The notes beneath the pieces were generated by a model. That model saw only the letters and a program-made list of their open reading frames with translations, had not been told where the DNA came from and searched no databases. Positions 1 to 8,406 of a DNA stretch of 64,000 nucleotides are shown here, piece by piece (position 1 is the first letter of the stretch; every line of letters starts with the position of its first letter). The position numbers and the translations under genes were made by a program. The stretch covers positions 1,401,501-1,465,500 of the forward strand of contig NZ_CP136594.1 of assembly GCF_032852305.1 (NCBI RefSeq), written 5' to 3'. Source of the DNA: Parasphingorhabdus sp. SCSIO 66989 (GTDB lineage: Bacteria; Pseudomonadota; Alphaproteobacteria; Sphingomonadales; Sphingomonadaceae).

Positions 1-92
1 AGGGTTCAGCCCGCCTAAACTGTTCTTCCAGACTCTATGGTATCGTGGATGGACGGCGACGGCGGTTTAGCGCCGCCAGTAATGCGTTGGGA

Positions 93-1412
93 TTAGCGCT
101 CCAGGGCGACTGACAGAAAATCCGGGACCGGCCCGTTCCAGCCGCCATCATCGCCATCCAGTTCCGGCCTTTCTGGATTAAGCGTTTGTTTGCGTGGCTT
201 GCCGGTTTTCTTTTCCTTTTCGAGCTTGTCTTCTGCTGGCCGCTCGGTTTTGCCTTTGCCCTTGGGGTTGTCGCCGGGCGCGCGCATTGCGTTCTTCAGC
301 GGATTGGCGATTTCCTCAATCGCTTGACCGGTTAGCGCCTCAATATTGGCAATGTTCTCGCTGTCATCTTCGGTAAAGAATGTGAATGCCTTTCCGGTGG
401 CGCCAGCGCGGCCTGTTCGCCCGATGCGATGGACATAGTCATCCGGATGCCAGGGTGCGTCAAAGTTGAACACATGGCTGACGCCTTTGATATCAAGTCC
501 GCGCGCCGCAACATCTGACGCCACCAAAATGTTGATGGTATCTGCTTTGAACCGGTCAAGCTCCGCCAGTCGGTTTGACTGATCCATATCGCCATGAATC
601 TCGCCGGAATCAAAGCCATGGCGCTTGAGGCTTTTGTTGAGCTCACGCACCGTGGTCTTGCGATTGCAGAAGATGATTGCGGTGCGCATGTCATCGGCAT
701 CGAGCAAGTGCCGCAGCAATGCGCGCTTGCCGCGGGTTGTCACCGGAATCTTGGTCTGGCTGATCGCGGTATTGGCTGTTGCTGGACGCGCTACCTCTAT
801 ATTCTTCGGGTTGCTGAGAAACTTGTCCGCCAGCTTCTTGATCGGCGGCGGCATGGTGGCCGAGAACAACATGGTCTGACGGGTCGTCGGCAGCTTGGAA
901 CAGATATGCTCAATATCGGGAATAAAGCCCATATCGAGCATTCTGTCGGCCTCATCGATCACCAGCAACTCACAGCCTGTGAGCAATATGTTACCGCGTT
1001 CAAACAGATCCATCAGGCGGCCGGGTGTGGCGATCAAAACGTCAACGCCTTTTTCCAGCGCCTTGACCTGATCGCCCATGGATACCCCGCCAATCAGCAG
1101 CGCCATGGAGAGTTTGTGATATTTGCCGTATTTCTCGAAATTCTCGGCAACCTGCGCCGCTAGCTCACGGGTCGGTTCCAGGATCAGCGAGCGCGGCATA
1201 CGCGCACGCGCACGGCCCTGCGCCAATATGTCGATCATCGGCAGGACAAAGGACGCGGTCTTGCCGGTACCCGTCTGCGCGATGCCGATCAGATCGCGCA
1301 TCATCAATACCGATGGGATGGCCTGCGCCTGGATCGGGGTCGGCTCGCTATAGCCGGCATCGTCCACGGCTTTTAACAATTCAGAAGAAAGGCCGAGATC
1401 GGCAAAATTCAT
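93..1412 (-). CDS. rhlE: DEAD-box RNA helicase, RhlE-like
   Basis: A 439-residue ATP-dependent RNA helicase that remodels RNA duplexes in the cytoplasm, with likely roles in ribosome assembly or RNA decay. The helicase core is complete: Q-motif PTPIQ near residues 24-28, Walker A AQTGTGKT at 45-52, DEAD at 153-156, SAT at 184-186 and HRIGRTGR at 329-336. The tail after about residue 380 is Lys/Glu/Pro-rich and low in complexity, as is common in RhlE proteins. The gene reads alone on the minus strand, and no RNA-decay partner is adjacent. Assignment to RhlE rather than another DEAD-box subfamily rests on overall resemblance and is less certain than the helicase call. Confidence 0.92.
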   Translation of the reverse strand: MNFADLGLSSELLKAVDDAGYSEPTPIQAQAIPSVLMMRDLIGIAQTGTGKTASFVLPMIDILAQGRARARMPRSLILEPTRELAAQVAENFEKYGKYHKLSMALLIGGVSMGDQVKALEKGVDVLIATPGRLMDLFERGNILLTGCELLVIDEADRMLDMGFIPDIEHICSKLPTTRQTMLFSATMPPPIKKLADKFLSNPKNIEVARPATANTAISQTKIPVTTRGKRALLRHLLDADDMRTAIIFCNRKTTVRELNKSLKRHGFDSGEIHGDMDQSNRLAELDRFKADTINILVASDVAARGLDIKGVSHVFNFDAPWHPDDYVHRIGRTGRAGATGKAFTFFTEDDSENIANIEALTGQAIEEIANPLKNAMRAPGDNPKGKGKTERPAEDKLEKEKKTGKPRKQTLNPERPELDGDDGGWNGPVPDFLSVALER

Positions 1413-1527
1413 AGTCTATCCGAGAAAAATGGCGCTGAGCGCCGGTTGTTGTTCAATCAGGGAACACAAAGCCGCGCTTTGCGGGCAAAATGCGCAAAAG
1501 TCAATCTATGCAAGAGGTTTGAGCGTG

Positions 1528-2112
1528 TCAGTCCTTTGGTACAAGCTGGCGGATGCGTTTCAACTCGCATTTATTACCAGACCGCGCATGCAAGACGTCG
1601 CGCTCGACGCACAGGCGCCCGTCATTGCTCTGTTCGAGATAGAAACCGGAATAAAAGTCGCGGGCACGACAAGCCTTTTCCAGTTGCGCGCGGATGATCC
1701 GGCGGTCACGCAGATAGAGCAGCATTTGGTCATTGCTGGCGATCTGAACCCCGGCGATGCTGTTCATCGTCAGGCATTTACCAATTTTGCGCTCTTCCCA
1801 GTTGCGGCTGAGCTGTCCGGTCCGGATATCGCTGAGCGGTTGCCTGCGGCTGGTGGTACGCGGGATGCGGATGACGACACGGCGCTGGATACGCATCTGC
1901 ATGACGGTGTCATGGCCATTATGGTCGGCCATCCATTGCATCCAGGGATGATTGTCCGGCAATAATTGTTGTTCTTGCGCAGATACTGTTTCTGTCGGCG
2001 TTTGCGACACGCGGGCCAGCGGCTCGGCGTGGTCCACAGATTCGGTCTGCGGAACGACATCCGGTGCGGCATCCAGTGCAATAAAAAGCAGCAATGCTGC
2101 TGAAAACGCCAT
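1528..2112 (-). CDS. secreted protein of unknown function
   Basis: A 194-residue protein that I do not recognise. The first 16 or so residues (MAFSAALLLFIALDAAP) look like a short signal peptide, so the product is probably periplasmic. The middle is rich in Arg, with two Cys residues near the C-terminal half (CRARDFYSGF and LCVERD) that could pair. It lies between the helicase gene and a divergent FAD oxidase gene. The Shine-Dalgarno sequence before the ATG is weak, so the start is uncertain. No catalytic motif is visible. Confidence 0.6.
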   Translation of the reverse strand: MAFSAALLLFIALDAAPDVVPQTESVDHAEPLARVSQTPTETVSAQEQQLLPDNHPWMQWMADHNGHDTVMQMRIQRRVVIRIPRTTSRRQPLSDIRTGQLSRNWEERKIGKCLTMNSIAGVQIASNDQMLLYLRDRRIIRAQLEKACRARDFYSGFYLEQSNDGRLCVERDVLHARSGNKCELKRIRQLVPKD

Positions 2113-2313
2113 CTTGATGATCTACCTCAGCGCGAGTCCATGCCCCTGTGGTTTTGACCCCAACGCTCAAACCCAATATCGGGTTGCTTTACTATCGTGA
2201 TTTGAACATGTCATTAACCCGAAAAGCCATAACCGTTTGCCAACTGTTGCAACGACGCAACTGTTCATCGCTACTGAATGGCCCAAGAGATTGTCCGGAC
2301 AGGGATTACCGCC

Positions 2314-3768
2314 ATGACTGACGAAAAACTGCATCGCTTTGTTGATCAACTGCGCAGCAGTGATCTGTCGCCACATATTGTCACCGATCAGGATGCAATC
2401 GCGCCATGGTTGACCGATTGGCGTGGCCGTTTTCATGGTCGTTCGCCCGTCATGGTTGAACCTCGCTCCACCGAAGAAACGGCGTTTCTGGTTAGGACCG
2501 TTGCAGAGCACAAGGTTGCGATCGTGCCTCAGGGTGGCAATAGCGGCATGGTTGGCGGGGCAACACCGGATCAGGCGGGCGATGCTGTGCTGCTTTCCAT
2601 GCGTCGGATGAATGCCATTCGACAAGATTTGCCGGAAGAACACGCCATAATTGCCGAGGCGGGAGTCATTCTGCAAAATCTGCATGAGCACCTGGAAGGG
2701 GCAGGGCTGCGCTTCCCGCTCACTCTGGGTGGAAAAGGTTCTGCGACCATTGGCGGACTGGTCTCCACCAATGCGGGCGGCACCCAGGTGCTGCGCCATG
2801 GGACGATGCGGGCGCTGGTTGCAGGAGTGGAAGCCGTCTTGCCCAATGGTTCGGTATTTGATGGCCTGGCGGCGTTGAAGAAAGACAATCGTGGCTACGA
2901 TCTCAACCAGTTGCTGGTCGGGGCGGAGGGTACCTTGGGCATCGTCACCGCCGCTCGTCTGCGCCTTTGCCCGGCCGTGGTCGATCGTTGCGTAATCTGG
3001 GCCGGGGTGGAAACGCCAAGTGCGGCCCGCAAATTGCTGCTGTTTCTCGAGCGTGAGGCTGGCTCTGCAATGGAGGGCTTTGAAATCATGCCGCAGCATT
3101 GCATCGATAATGTTCTGCAGCACATTCCAGGCACTCGCGCGCCGCTAGCGGGGAACCATGACTGGCATTGCCTTGTCGAGATCGTCCGCGATGATGCTGG
3201 AGATATGGGGTCTGCGCAGCGGGCGGAATCCATCATGGCGCGCGCTATGGAACGGGGTCTTATCAATGACGCCGCCATGTCCGCGAGCGAGGCCCAGGCA
3301 GAGGCATTTTGGAAGATTCGCGATTCCATAGCAGAGGCTGAACGTGCGGAAGGTCCTGCGGTTCAGCATGATATCAGTGTGCCGGTGGCGGATATGGCCC
3401 GGTTTATTGAAACAGTCGCCCCTGAGACCGAGAAACGCTTTCCCGGGAGCCGCGCCGTCGCCTTCGGCCATATGGGGGATGGCAATGTCCATTATCATGT
3501 GACGGCTCCTACAAATAGTGATGCCGATCAATGGTATGCGGGTGCCGCCAAAGACATCAGCCAATGGGTCTATGATCAGGTCGCCGCCTGGAATGGATCG
3601 CTGTCGGCGGAGCATGGCATTGGCCAACTTAAGCGTGATGAGTTGGAGCGTCTGGGCGATCCAGCACGCCTATTTGCTTTACGCGCGGTTAAAAAAGCCT
3701 TTGATCCGGATCAGATTATGAACCCCGGAAAACTCATTAACCTTGCGTCACCGGGCGACAGCACCTAA
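2314..3768 (+). CDS. FAD-linked oxidase, GlcD / D-2-hydroxyacid dehydrogenase type
   Basis: A 484-residue flavoprotein that should oxidise a 2-hydroxyacid such as D-lactate, glycolate or D-2-hydroxyglutarate. The N-terminal FAD_binding_4 domain shows the PQGGNSGMVGGATP loop and LGGKGSATIGGLVSTNAGG, which bind the FAD diphosphate. The C-terminal FAD-oxidase domain has GHMGDGNVHYHV (His-rich metal/substrate site) and ends in SAEHGIGQLKRDEL and DPDQIMNPGKL, both hallmarks of the family. The ATG at 2314 is preferred over an in-frame ATG at 2278 because AGGGA sits about 9 bases upstream of it. The exact substrate cannot be read from the sequence. Confidence 0.9.
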   Translation: MTDEKLHRFVDQLRSSDLSPHIVTDQDAIAPWLTDWRGRFHGRSPVMVEPRSTEETAFLVRTVAEHKVAIVPQGGNSGMVGGATPDQAGDAVLLSMRRMNAIRQDLPEEHAIIAEAGVILQNLHEHLEGAGLRFPLTLGGKGSATIGGLVSTNAGGTQVLRHGTMRALVAGVEAVLPNGSVFDGLAALKKDNRGYDLNQLLVGAEGTLGIVTAARLRLCPAVVDRCVIWAGVETPSAARKLLLFLEREAGSAMEGFEIMPQHCIDNVLQHIPGTRAPLAGNHDWHCLVEIVRDDAGDMGSAQRAESIMARAMERGLINDAAMSASEAQAEAFWKIRDSIAEAERAEGPAVQHDISVPVADMARFIETVAPETEKRFPGSRAVAFGHMGDGNVHYHVTAPTNSDADQWYAGAAKDISQWVYDQVAAWNGSLSAEHGIGQLKRDELERLGDPARLFALRAVKKAFDPDQIMNPGKLINLASPGDST

Positions 3769-3817
3769 GGCGCGGGCAATAATTTTGTTACTTGTATTGA
3801 ATTTCGGAGACTGACCA

Positions 3818-4711
3818 ATGGCGAGCCAGCCACAAACCACTAACTTGCCGCTCTTCTTCAAAGAGCTTGTTCCACTGAACAGCAATGACCACGCCAAGTG
3901 GAAAGTGCGCGGCCTTGATAATGCCGAGTTCCTTAAAGACGTCCATGCTATCCCGCTGACCGTTGAGGAATTCCCTCAGGCGCAGCGTAACTATCCGATC
4001 ATCTTCACGGTTGGCGACAATCCCGTTCCGTTGGCGCTGATGGGCCTGAATGAAGGCGTTAACGTCTATATGAACGATGACGGCAAGATGAAGAATCCAG
4101 TCTATGTTCCGGCTTACATTCGTCGCTATCCGTTCCTGCTCGCCAAACTGCGTCCAGACTCACAGGAACTCTCGCTGTGCTTTGATCCATCAAGCGGTGC
4201 TGTTGGCGACTTCAAGGACGGTGATGATCTGTTCGACAAGGACGGCAAGGTAACCGAGACCACCCAGAATATCCTGAAATTCTGTGAGCAGTTTGAGGAA
4301 GCCGGTGCGCGTACCGGGGCCTTTATGACGGAACTGAAGAAGCTTGATCTTCTTATGGACGGCGAAGTGTCGATCACTCAGTCGGGTAATGACAAGCCGT
4401 TTCTGTATCGCGGTTTCCAGATGGTCAATGAAGAGAAGCTGCGCGATCTGCGCGGCGATGAACTGCGTAAGCTGGCCCAGAATGGCATGCTGCCGCTGAT
4501 CCATGCGCACCTCTTCTCGCTTCAGGTTATGCGCGAAGTCTTCGCCCAGCAGGTTGCCGAGGGCAAGGTACCGCAGGTAACCAATGCACCGACGGTCGAC
4601 AATGCAGCGGCTCCGGCCCCCGCATCTGCACCTTCCAAGGAGAAGGCCAAGCCGGCAGCGAAGAAAAGCCCGGCCAAAAAGGCTTCCGGCAAGGACGCGC
4701 AGATCAGCTAA
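3818..4711 (+). CDS. SapC family protein
   Basis: A 297-residue protein matching the SapC family, named after a Campylobacter surface-layer-associated locus. Diagnostic stretches are FKELVPLNSNDHAKWKV near residue 15, NYPIIF with a metal-independent beta core, and PVYVPAYIRRYPFLL. The last 35 residues form an Ala/Pro/Lys tail (KPAAKKSPAKKASGK) like histone H1 tails, which may bind polyanions. GGAGA precedes the ATG by a suitable distance. A strong intrinsic terminator follows. No transporter genes are adjacent, so the name should not be read as the peptide-transporter SapC of enterics. Its biochemical role is not established. Confidence 0.85.
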   Translation: MASQPQTTNLPLFFKELVPLNSNDHAKWKVRGLDNAEFLKDVHAIPLTVEEFPQAQRNYPIIFTVGDNPVPLALMGLNEGVNVYMNDDGKMKNPVYVPAYIRRYPFLLAKLRPDSQELSLCFDPSSGAVGDFKDGDDLFDKDGKVTETTQNILKFCEQFEEAGARTGAFMTELKKLDLLMDGEVSITQSGNDKPFLYRGFQMVNEEKLRDLRGDELRKLAQNGMLPLIHAHLFSLQVMREVFAQQVAEGKVPQVTNAPTVDNAAAPAPASAPSKEKAKPAAKKSPAKKASGKDAQIS

Positions 4712-4734
4712 TCCGCGCTGACAATCAGATTGAA

Positions 4735-4768
4735 AAGGCGTTGCTACCATAGTAGCAGCGCCTTTTTT
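4735..4768 (+). terminator. rho-independent terminator, probably bidirectional
   Basis: An 11-bp stem, GGCGTTGCTAC with GTAGCAGCGCC (one G-U pair), has a four-base loop and is followed by six T. A run of four A precedes it, so it can also end the minus-strand gene that stops at 4778. It begins 23 bases after the SapC stop codon. Confidence 0.85.
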
Positions 4769-4777
4769 GTATCCAGA

Positions 4778-5257
4778 CTACAAAACGGACTGCAGCGCAG
4801 CAAAGCCGGTGGCGCGGGTAACCCACCAGAAGTCGGTTATCTCTTGCCGTGTAAACATCGGGTGCAGCGTTTGATTGAAAGCCGCACGATCATTGGCCAT
4901 GGCGCTACGCAACATATCCGCCACCAGCTTTTCATCTGGCGTCATCCGCTGGCAGCAGGGCGGGGAGATCATAAATGGCCCCTCCCAGCGCTCCGCCAGC
5001 CGTTTGACCATGCGGCTGAGCTGCACTGCGGTCTCAAGCGACCCGGTTCGGGTGCGCAGCGCGCTGACGACATCCTGATTGCGCTTGCCCGCCATTACGC
5101 TGAACCGGAAGGCCAGCATGATCCGACGCTCCAATGGTGAGAGGGCACCGAGCATCAGCCCCTTTGTATAATAATCCAGATGAGTCGCATTGCTGATGGT
5201 GTGTTGGTGTACGCTCTTGTCTGTATTTTGCGCGTTATCCGTTTCTTGGCCCGCCAT
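4778..5257 (-). CDS. unknown protein behind a Fur box
   Basis: A 159-residue soluble-looking protein with no signal peptide or membrane segment. I do not recognise a characterised family. It is predicted to be mostly helical, with two adjacent Cys in SPPCCQRMTPDEK near residue 100, several Arg/Lys-rich helices, and a Trp-rich end (ITDFWWVTRATGF). AGGAG lies 8 bases before the ATG. A perfect Fur-type palindrome lies 45 bases upstream, so iron-dependent repression is a fair inference. It shares the terminator at 4735-4768 with the convergent SapC gene. A role in iron handling is only suggested by the promoter. Confidence 0.7.
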   Translation of the reverse strand: MAGQETDNAQNTDKSVHQHTISNATHLDYYTKGLMLGALSPLERRIMLAFRFSVMAGKRNQDVVSALRTRTGSLETAVQLSRMVKRLAERWEGPFMISPPCCQRMTPDEKLVADMLRSAMANDRAAFNQTLHPMFTRQEITDFWWVTRATGFAALQSVL

Positions 5258-5301
5258 TATGCAATCTCCTCATGATCTCAATAGTCACGGGATTGCATAA
5301 A

Positions 5302-5316
5302 TGATAATGATTATCA
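5302..5316 (-). promoter_or_regulatory. Fur box (7-1-7 palindrome)
   Basis: The 15 bases read TGATAATGATTATCA, a perfect match to the 7-1-7 Fur operator TGATAATnATTATCA. It is 45 bases upstream of the start of the 159-residue gene at 5257 and outside any coding region. A second inverted repeat, TTATGCAATC at 5257-5266 and GATTGCATAA at 5291-5300, lies between the box and the start codon and could fold the leader. Confidence 0.8.
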
Positions 5317-5327
5317 ATAGTAAAATA

Positions 5328-6272
5328 TTATTCGGCAGCTTCAATCCGTCGCATTCCATAAGCATAGTCCGCTGCGACATTGGCGAGCGCAGCAATGAGC
5401 CTGCGGACAGCCTCTATTGCGCGTCCTGGAACGCCCTGGCGATCAAGATATAATGCCCTGTCAACCTCGACCTGTACCGCATAGATCGGCCCGTCAGGCC
5501 GGTTGTGCCGATCCAGAATATAGCCGCCAGCATAAGGCCGATTGCGCCCGGTGCGGAAGCCATGGTCTCGGGTCAGGCGCTCCATCTGGCTGATCAGTCC
5601 GTCCGGCGCGCTGGCACCAAAGCGGTCGCCAAACAGGATCTGCACCGGGGTCTCAGGCTTGCCCGCTTCGTTGGGCAGGCTTGGCATGGAGTGGATGTCG
5701 AGCAAAATCGCGCAACCAAAGAGCGACAGCCTTTGGTCCAGCCTCTCAGCTATTGCCTGATGATAGGGCGCATGGACTTGCTCAATGCGCTGCGCAATGT
5801 CGGCCATGGCCCAACGGTCACGCCATAGGTCGCCATAGCTGTTAAGCCGAGTGGGAACTAAGCCAAGGCCAACACTCGCACGATAGGGGCTGCCTTTTTG
5901 CCCGGCGCGTTCATGCCATTTGACTTTTGGCAGGGGTTGCAGGGCAGAGCTTGCCGCAATCCCGGTTATCGCGCACCGATCAAGGTCATCCAAATGGCGG
6001 TTAAGATCAATCCATGCACGCGGTGCCAAGGCGGACAGCGCTTCATGATTATCCTTAACCGCTTCGCTGATCAGCAGATCAGCATAGCGATCTTCGAGCT
6101 TCTGCAAAGCGTGTGATGGAACGCGCAAATTGTTGAGCAAGGCATCGGGATAGTTGCGCCCGGAATGCGGCACCGAGAGCAAGACGGGGGTTTGACCAAT
6201 AGCGAATCCAGCATCGCCTGATCGCCAAAAGCTGTTATCGCCAGTAAGATCCAACGCCATGACCGACGACAT
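5328..6272 (-). CDS. hutG: N-formylglutamate amidohydrolase
   Basis: About 314 residues. Members of this family hydrolyse N-formyl-L-glutamate to formate and glutamate, the last step of one histidine-degradation route, or act on related N-acyl amino acids. The family signature is clear: SVPHSGRNYP near the start, EDRYADLLI, PRAWIDLNRHLDDLD, LLDIHSMPSLP and QILFGDRFG, with His/Asp/Glu residues expected to hold zinc. No hut genes are adjacent, so the gene symbol is tentative. Start choice is uncertain: candidates are TTG 6296, ATG 6272 and ATG 6260, and none has a convincing Shine-Dalgarno sequence. Confidence 0.85.
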   Translation of the reverse strand: MSSVMALDLTGDNSFWRSGDAGFAIGQTPVLLSVPHSGRNYPDALLNNLRVPSHALQKLEDRYADLLISEAVKDNHEALSALAPRAWIDLNRHLDDLDRCAITGIAASSALQPLPKVKWHERAGQKGSPYRASVGLGLVPTRLNSYGDLWRDRWAMADIAQRIEQVHAPYHQAIAERLDQRLSLFGCAILLDIHSMPSLPNEAGKPETPVQILFGDRFGASAPDGLISQMERLTRDHGFRTGRNRPYAGGYILDRHNRPDGPIYAVQVEVDRALYLDRQGVPGRAIEAVRRLIAALANVAADYAYGMRRIEAAE

Positions 6273-6478
6273 GGCCCAGTTATCAGGCTTTGTCAAAACG
6301 CATCTGGCGCGATTGAGCTGGTCAGGATGCCGTGAAAAATTCTACCATAGAAAAAATCAATCAGTATTGACGTGCAATGTGTAGTAGCCTGACTTTGGCA
6401 CGATAAATTAACCAGTTGCTGATAATCAATAATAATGAGCGGTGAGCCGCTCGGGTTGCGAAAGAGTCTGGGATTGCC

Positions 6479-6853
6479 ATGGAAAGAATTCTTCTTGCCG
6501 AAGATGAAGATGCCATGCGTGCTTATCTGAAGCGCGCATTGGAAAAGGCCGATTATGAAGTCGTAGATGTTGATCGTGGTACATCAGCAGCCCCATTGTT
6601 GGAGGAAGAAGAGTTCCATCTGCTGCTGACGGATATCGTCATGCCGGAGATGGATGGCATCGAACTGGCCCAGCATTGCGCCAAAGTGTCCCCGAAAACC
6701 AAGGTCATGTTCATTACCGGCTTTGCTGCCGTCAGCCTCAAGGCAGGGCAGGCGGCCCCCAGTGCACGGGTGCTTTCCAAACCATTTCACCTCAAGGATT
6801 TGGTGCTCGAGGTCGACCGCGTATTGGATAAGGTTGACCCCAGCGGGCTTTGA
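6479..6853 (+). CDS. cpdR: response regulator CpdR
   Basis: A 124-residue single-domain receiver with no output domain. The acidic pair E8-D9, phospho-acceptor D52 in LLLTDIVMPEMDG, T80 in FITGFAAV and K101 in LSKPFHL are all present. The ITGFAAV and KPFHLKDLV stretches are those of CpdR, which in Caulobacter is phosphorylated by the CckA-ChpT relay and, when unphosphorylated, brings substrates to ClpXP during the cell cycle. The gene is monocistronic between the amidohydrolase gene and a tRNA. The next cell-cycle genes are not in this window. Function is inferred from the close sequence match. Confidence 0.92.
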   Translation: MERILLAEDEDAMRAYLKRALEKADYEVVDVDRGTSAAPLLEEEEFHLLLTDIVMPEMDGIELAQHCAKVSPKTKVMFITGFAAVSLKAGQAAPSARVLSKPFHLKDLVLEVDRVLDKVDPSGL

Positions 6854-6965
6854 TACCTTCCAGCGAAGCGGAACAAAAAGACGCTTGCAAAGCGCACAGG
6901 CGATAGCTAGATGATCGCCCCTGCCTCGGCGCATAGTTGTCCCGAGTGCAAATGATGATCCAAGT

Positions 6966-7040
6966 GGGCGTATAGCTCAGTGGTAGAGCACTGTGTTGAC
7001 ATCGCAGGGGTCGGAAGTTCAACTCTTCCTACGCCCACCA
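6966..7040 (+). tRNA. tRNA-Val (GAC)
   Basis: A complete cloverleaf: acceptor GGGCGTA paired with TACGCCC, D-arm GCTC/GAGC, anticodon stem CTGTG/CGCAG around loop TTGACAT (anticodon GAC, valine), T-stem GGAAG/CTTCC with loop TTCAACT, and an encoded CCA end. Confidence 0.96.
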
Positions 7041-7077
7041 TCATCTTTCCTGATCCCCTGATGAATCCAAGCGCGGA

Positions 7078-7635
7078 CTAGTAACGCACAATAGCGCGTC
7101 CGGCGGTTTTGTCAGGATAGTTTGCCAGATCATATAAGCGATCCTTGGCGTCGAAATAGGCGCGCGGGAATGCCAGCAGCGGATGATCTGCAGGAATACC
7201 GGCATGTTTCGCAATGCCCAGCAGGCTGGATGTTTTGCCGTTTGAGGCAAGATGTCCTTCGGGCCATTCTACAATCTGTATGAATATCGATCGCGCCGCA
7301 TCTTCAATGCCGGTTGTGCCGGTCGCTTCTGTAAGCGCCTTGAAGATTGCCTGATGGCATTGGGACTTGCGCTCCTGATCCATCGAGCCTTCGGGCACGT
7401 TTAATTCAACCAGGAATTTGCCTGCTGCGCCTTCAAAGGCGGTGCCATTATCGCCGCCGATGTACCAGTCATGGCTCTCAATCTCGTTGAACTTCACCCA
7501 TGCGATTGAGCGGCCTTCGGGTGTATCCGCTCCGCCTTCAATCTGCAGGATGATCCGGGTCATAGCCTCGGCGAGCTCGTCGCGTTGTTCTGGCGAAAAT
7601 TTTCCGTTGGGATAGTCGACAGTGATTAGGGGCAT
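7078..7635 (-). CDS. tautomerase superfamily protein
   Basis: A 185-residue protein whose mature N-terminus is Pro (MPLITVDYPNGKFS), the catalytic base of 4-oxalocrotonate tautomerases. The pattern PLITV-GKFSPEQRDELAEAMT repeats loosely later in the chain (KSQCHQAIFKALTEATG), suggesting two fused tautomerase-like units, with only the first carrying Pro. GGAGA precedes the ATG. It is divergent from an HxlR regulator, and the shared intergenic region holds matching inverted repeats, so it is probably that regulator's target. Likely role: isomerising or dehalogenating a reactive small enol or quinone compound. The substrate is unknown. Confidence 0.8.
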   Translation of the reverse strand: MPLITVDYPNGKFSPEQRDELAEAMTRIILQIEGGADTPEGRSIAWVKFNEIESHDWYIGGDNGTAFEGAAGKFLVELNVPEGSMDQERKSQCHQAIFKALTEATGTTGIEDAARSIFIQIVEWPEGHLASNGKTSSLLGIAKHAGIPADHPLLAFPRAYFDAKDRLYDLANYPDKTAGRAIVRY

Positions 7636-7645
7636 AGTGAGTCTC

Positions 7646-7706
7646 CTTCAGTTTAGTATCTTTAACATACTTATATTTTAGGTAGTGTAAAGATACTAAA
7701 TTGAAG
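7646..7706. promoter_or_regulatory. candidate HxlR operator pair
   Basis: Two inverted 22-base arms, 7646-7667 and 7685-7706, share the core TTTAGTATCTTTA. A third, weaker copy (TTGGTATCTTAG) lies near 7777-7788, just before the HxlR gene. The arms sit in the divergent promoter region between the tautomerase and HxlR genes, where an HxlR dimer would be expected to bind. Confidence 0.6.
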
Positions 7707-7814
7707 GGGTGAGTTTCCAATGCTGCGCGATTACTATTATAAATCGGCGCTTGAAAATGAGAGTTGATGTGATAAATTGGTATCTTAGAAAAACAATATT
7801 TTGAAAGAGGCCGT

Positions 7815-8327
7815 ATGACCCGCACATCCCTGGAGCACTTTAACTGCTCATTGGCGCGCACCGCCGACATTATCGGCGACAAATGGATGCTGTTGATCAT
7901 TCGCGACGCCTTTTACGGCGTTCAGTCCTTCTCCGAATTTCAGGAGCGGTTGGGACTTGCAAAAACCGTTCTGTCATCGCGGCTGCAGGCGCTGGTTGAT
8001 GGTGATATTCTGGACAAATTACAGACCAGACCTGGGGTTGATCGCCATATCTACAAATTGACGCCGCGCGGTCGTGATCTGTTTCCGGTGATTGTTTCCT
8101 TGGTGCAATGGGGCGACAAATGGATATTCGGCGCTGGTAAGGAGCCGGTGAGTATCATGGATAAGGACCAGAAGGCGCCGATTCAGGCCGTTGGCGTGCA
8201 GGCGCGTAATGGCAATTTCCTGCAGCCAGGGGATATTGCATTTGCCCCCGGGGCAGGCGCGGATGACAGCACGCATGCGCTCTTTGCGTCCTATCATGCC
8301 AAACGCGCAGCCGGTGAAGAGAGCTGA
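7815..8327 (+). CDS. HxlR family winged-helix regulator
   Basis: A 170-residue transcription factor. Residues about 10-105 form the HxlR winged helix, including the conserved N-terminal C11, IIGDKWMLLIIRDAFYG, the recognition helix AKTVLSSRLQALV and the wing HIYKLTPRGRDLFPV. Cys in this position is used for thiol or quinone sensing in several HxlR members such as HypR and QorR. A strong AAAGAGG ribosome site precedes the ATG. It is divergent from the tautomerase gene, and matching operator-like inverted repeats between them suggest autoregulation and control of the tautomerase. The C-terminal 60 residues are not typical of the family. Confidence 0.88.
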   Translation: MTRTSLEHFNCSLARTADIIGDKWMLLIIRDAFYGVQSFSEFQERLGLAKTVLSSRLQALVDGDILDKLQTRPGVDRHIYKLTPRGRDLFPVIVSLVQWGDKWIFGAGKEPVSIMDKDQKAPIQAVGVQARNGNFLQPGDIAFAPGAGADDSTHALFASYHAKRAAGEES

Positions 8328-8406
8328 CGTTACGGCCTGCTAGGATCGTCAAAATGCGTTTAAAAAGCCATGGCCAAAGCCGCAAAACTGCGCTTTAACG
8401 GCGGGC

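Noticed and set aside
1-92. Terminator or gene start at the left window edge
   Set aside because: A GGCGG/CCGCC stem is present near 70-85 but has no T-run, and no reading frame is convincing.
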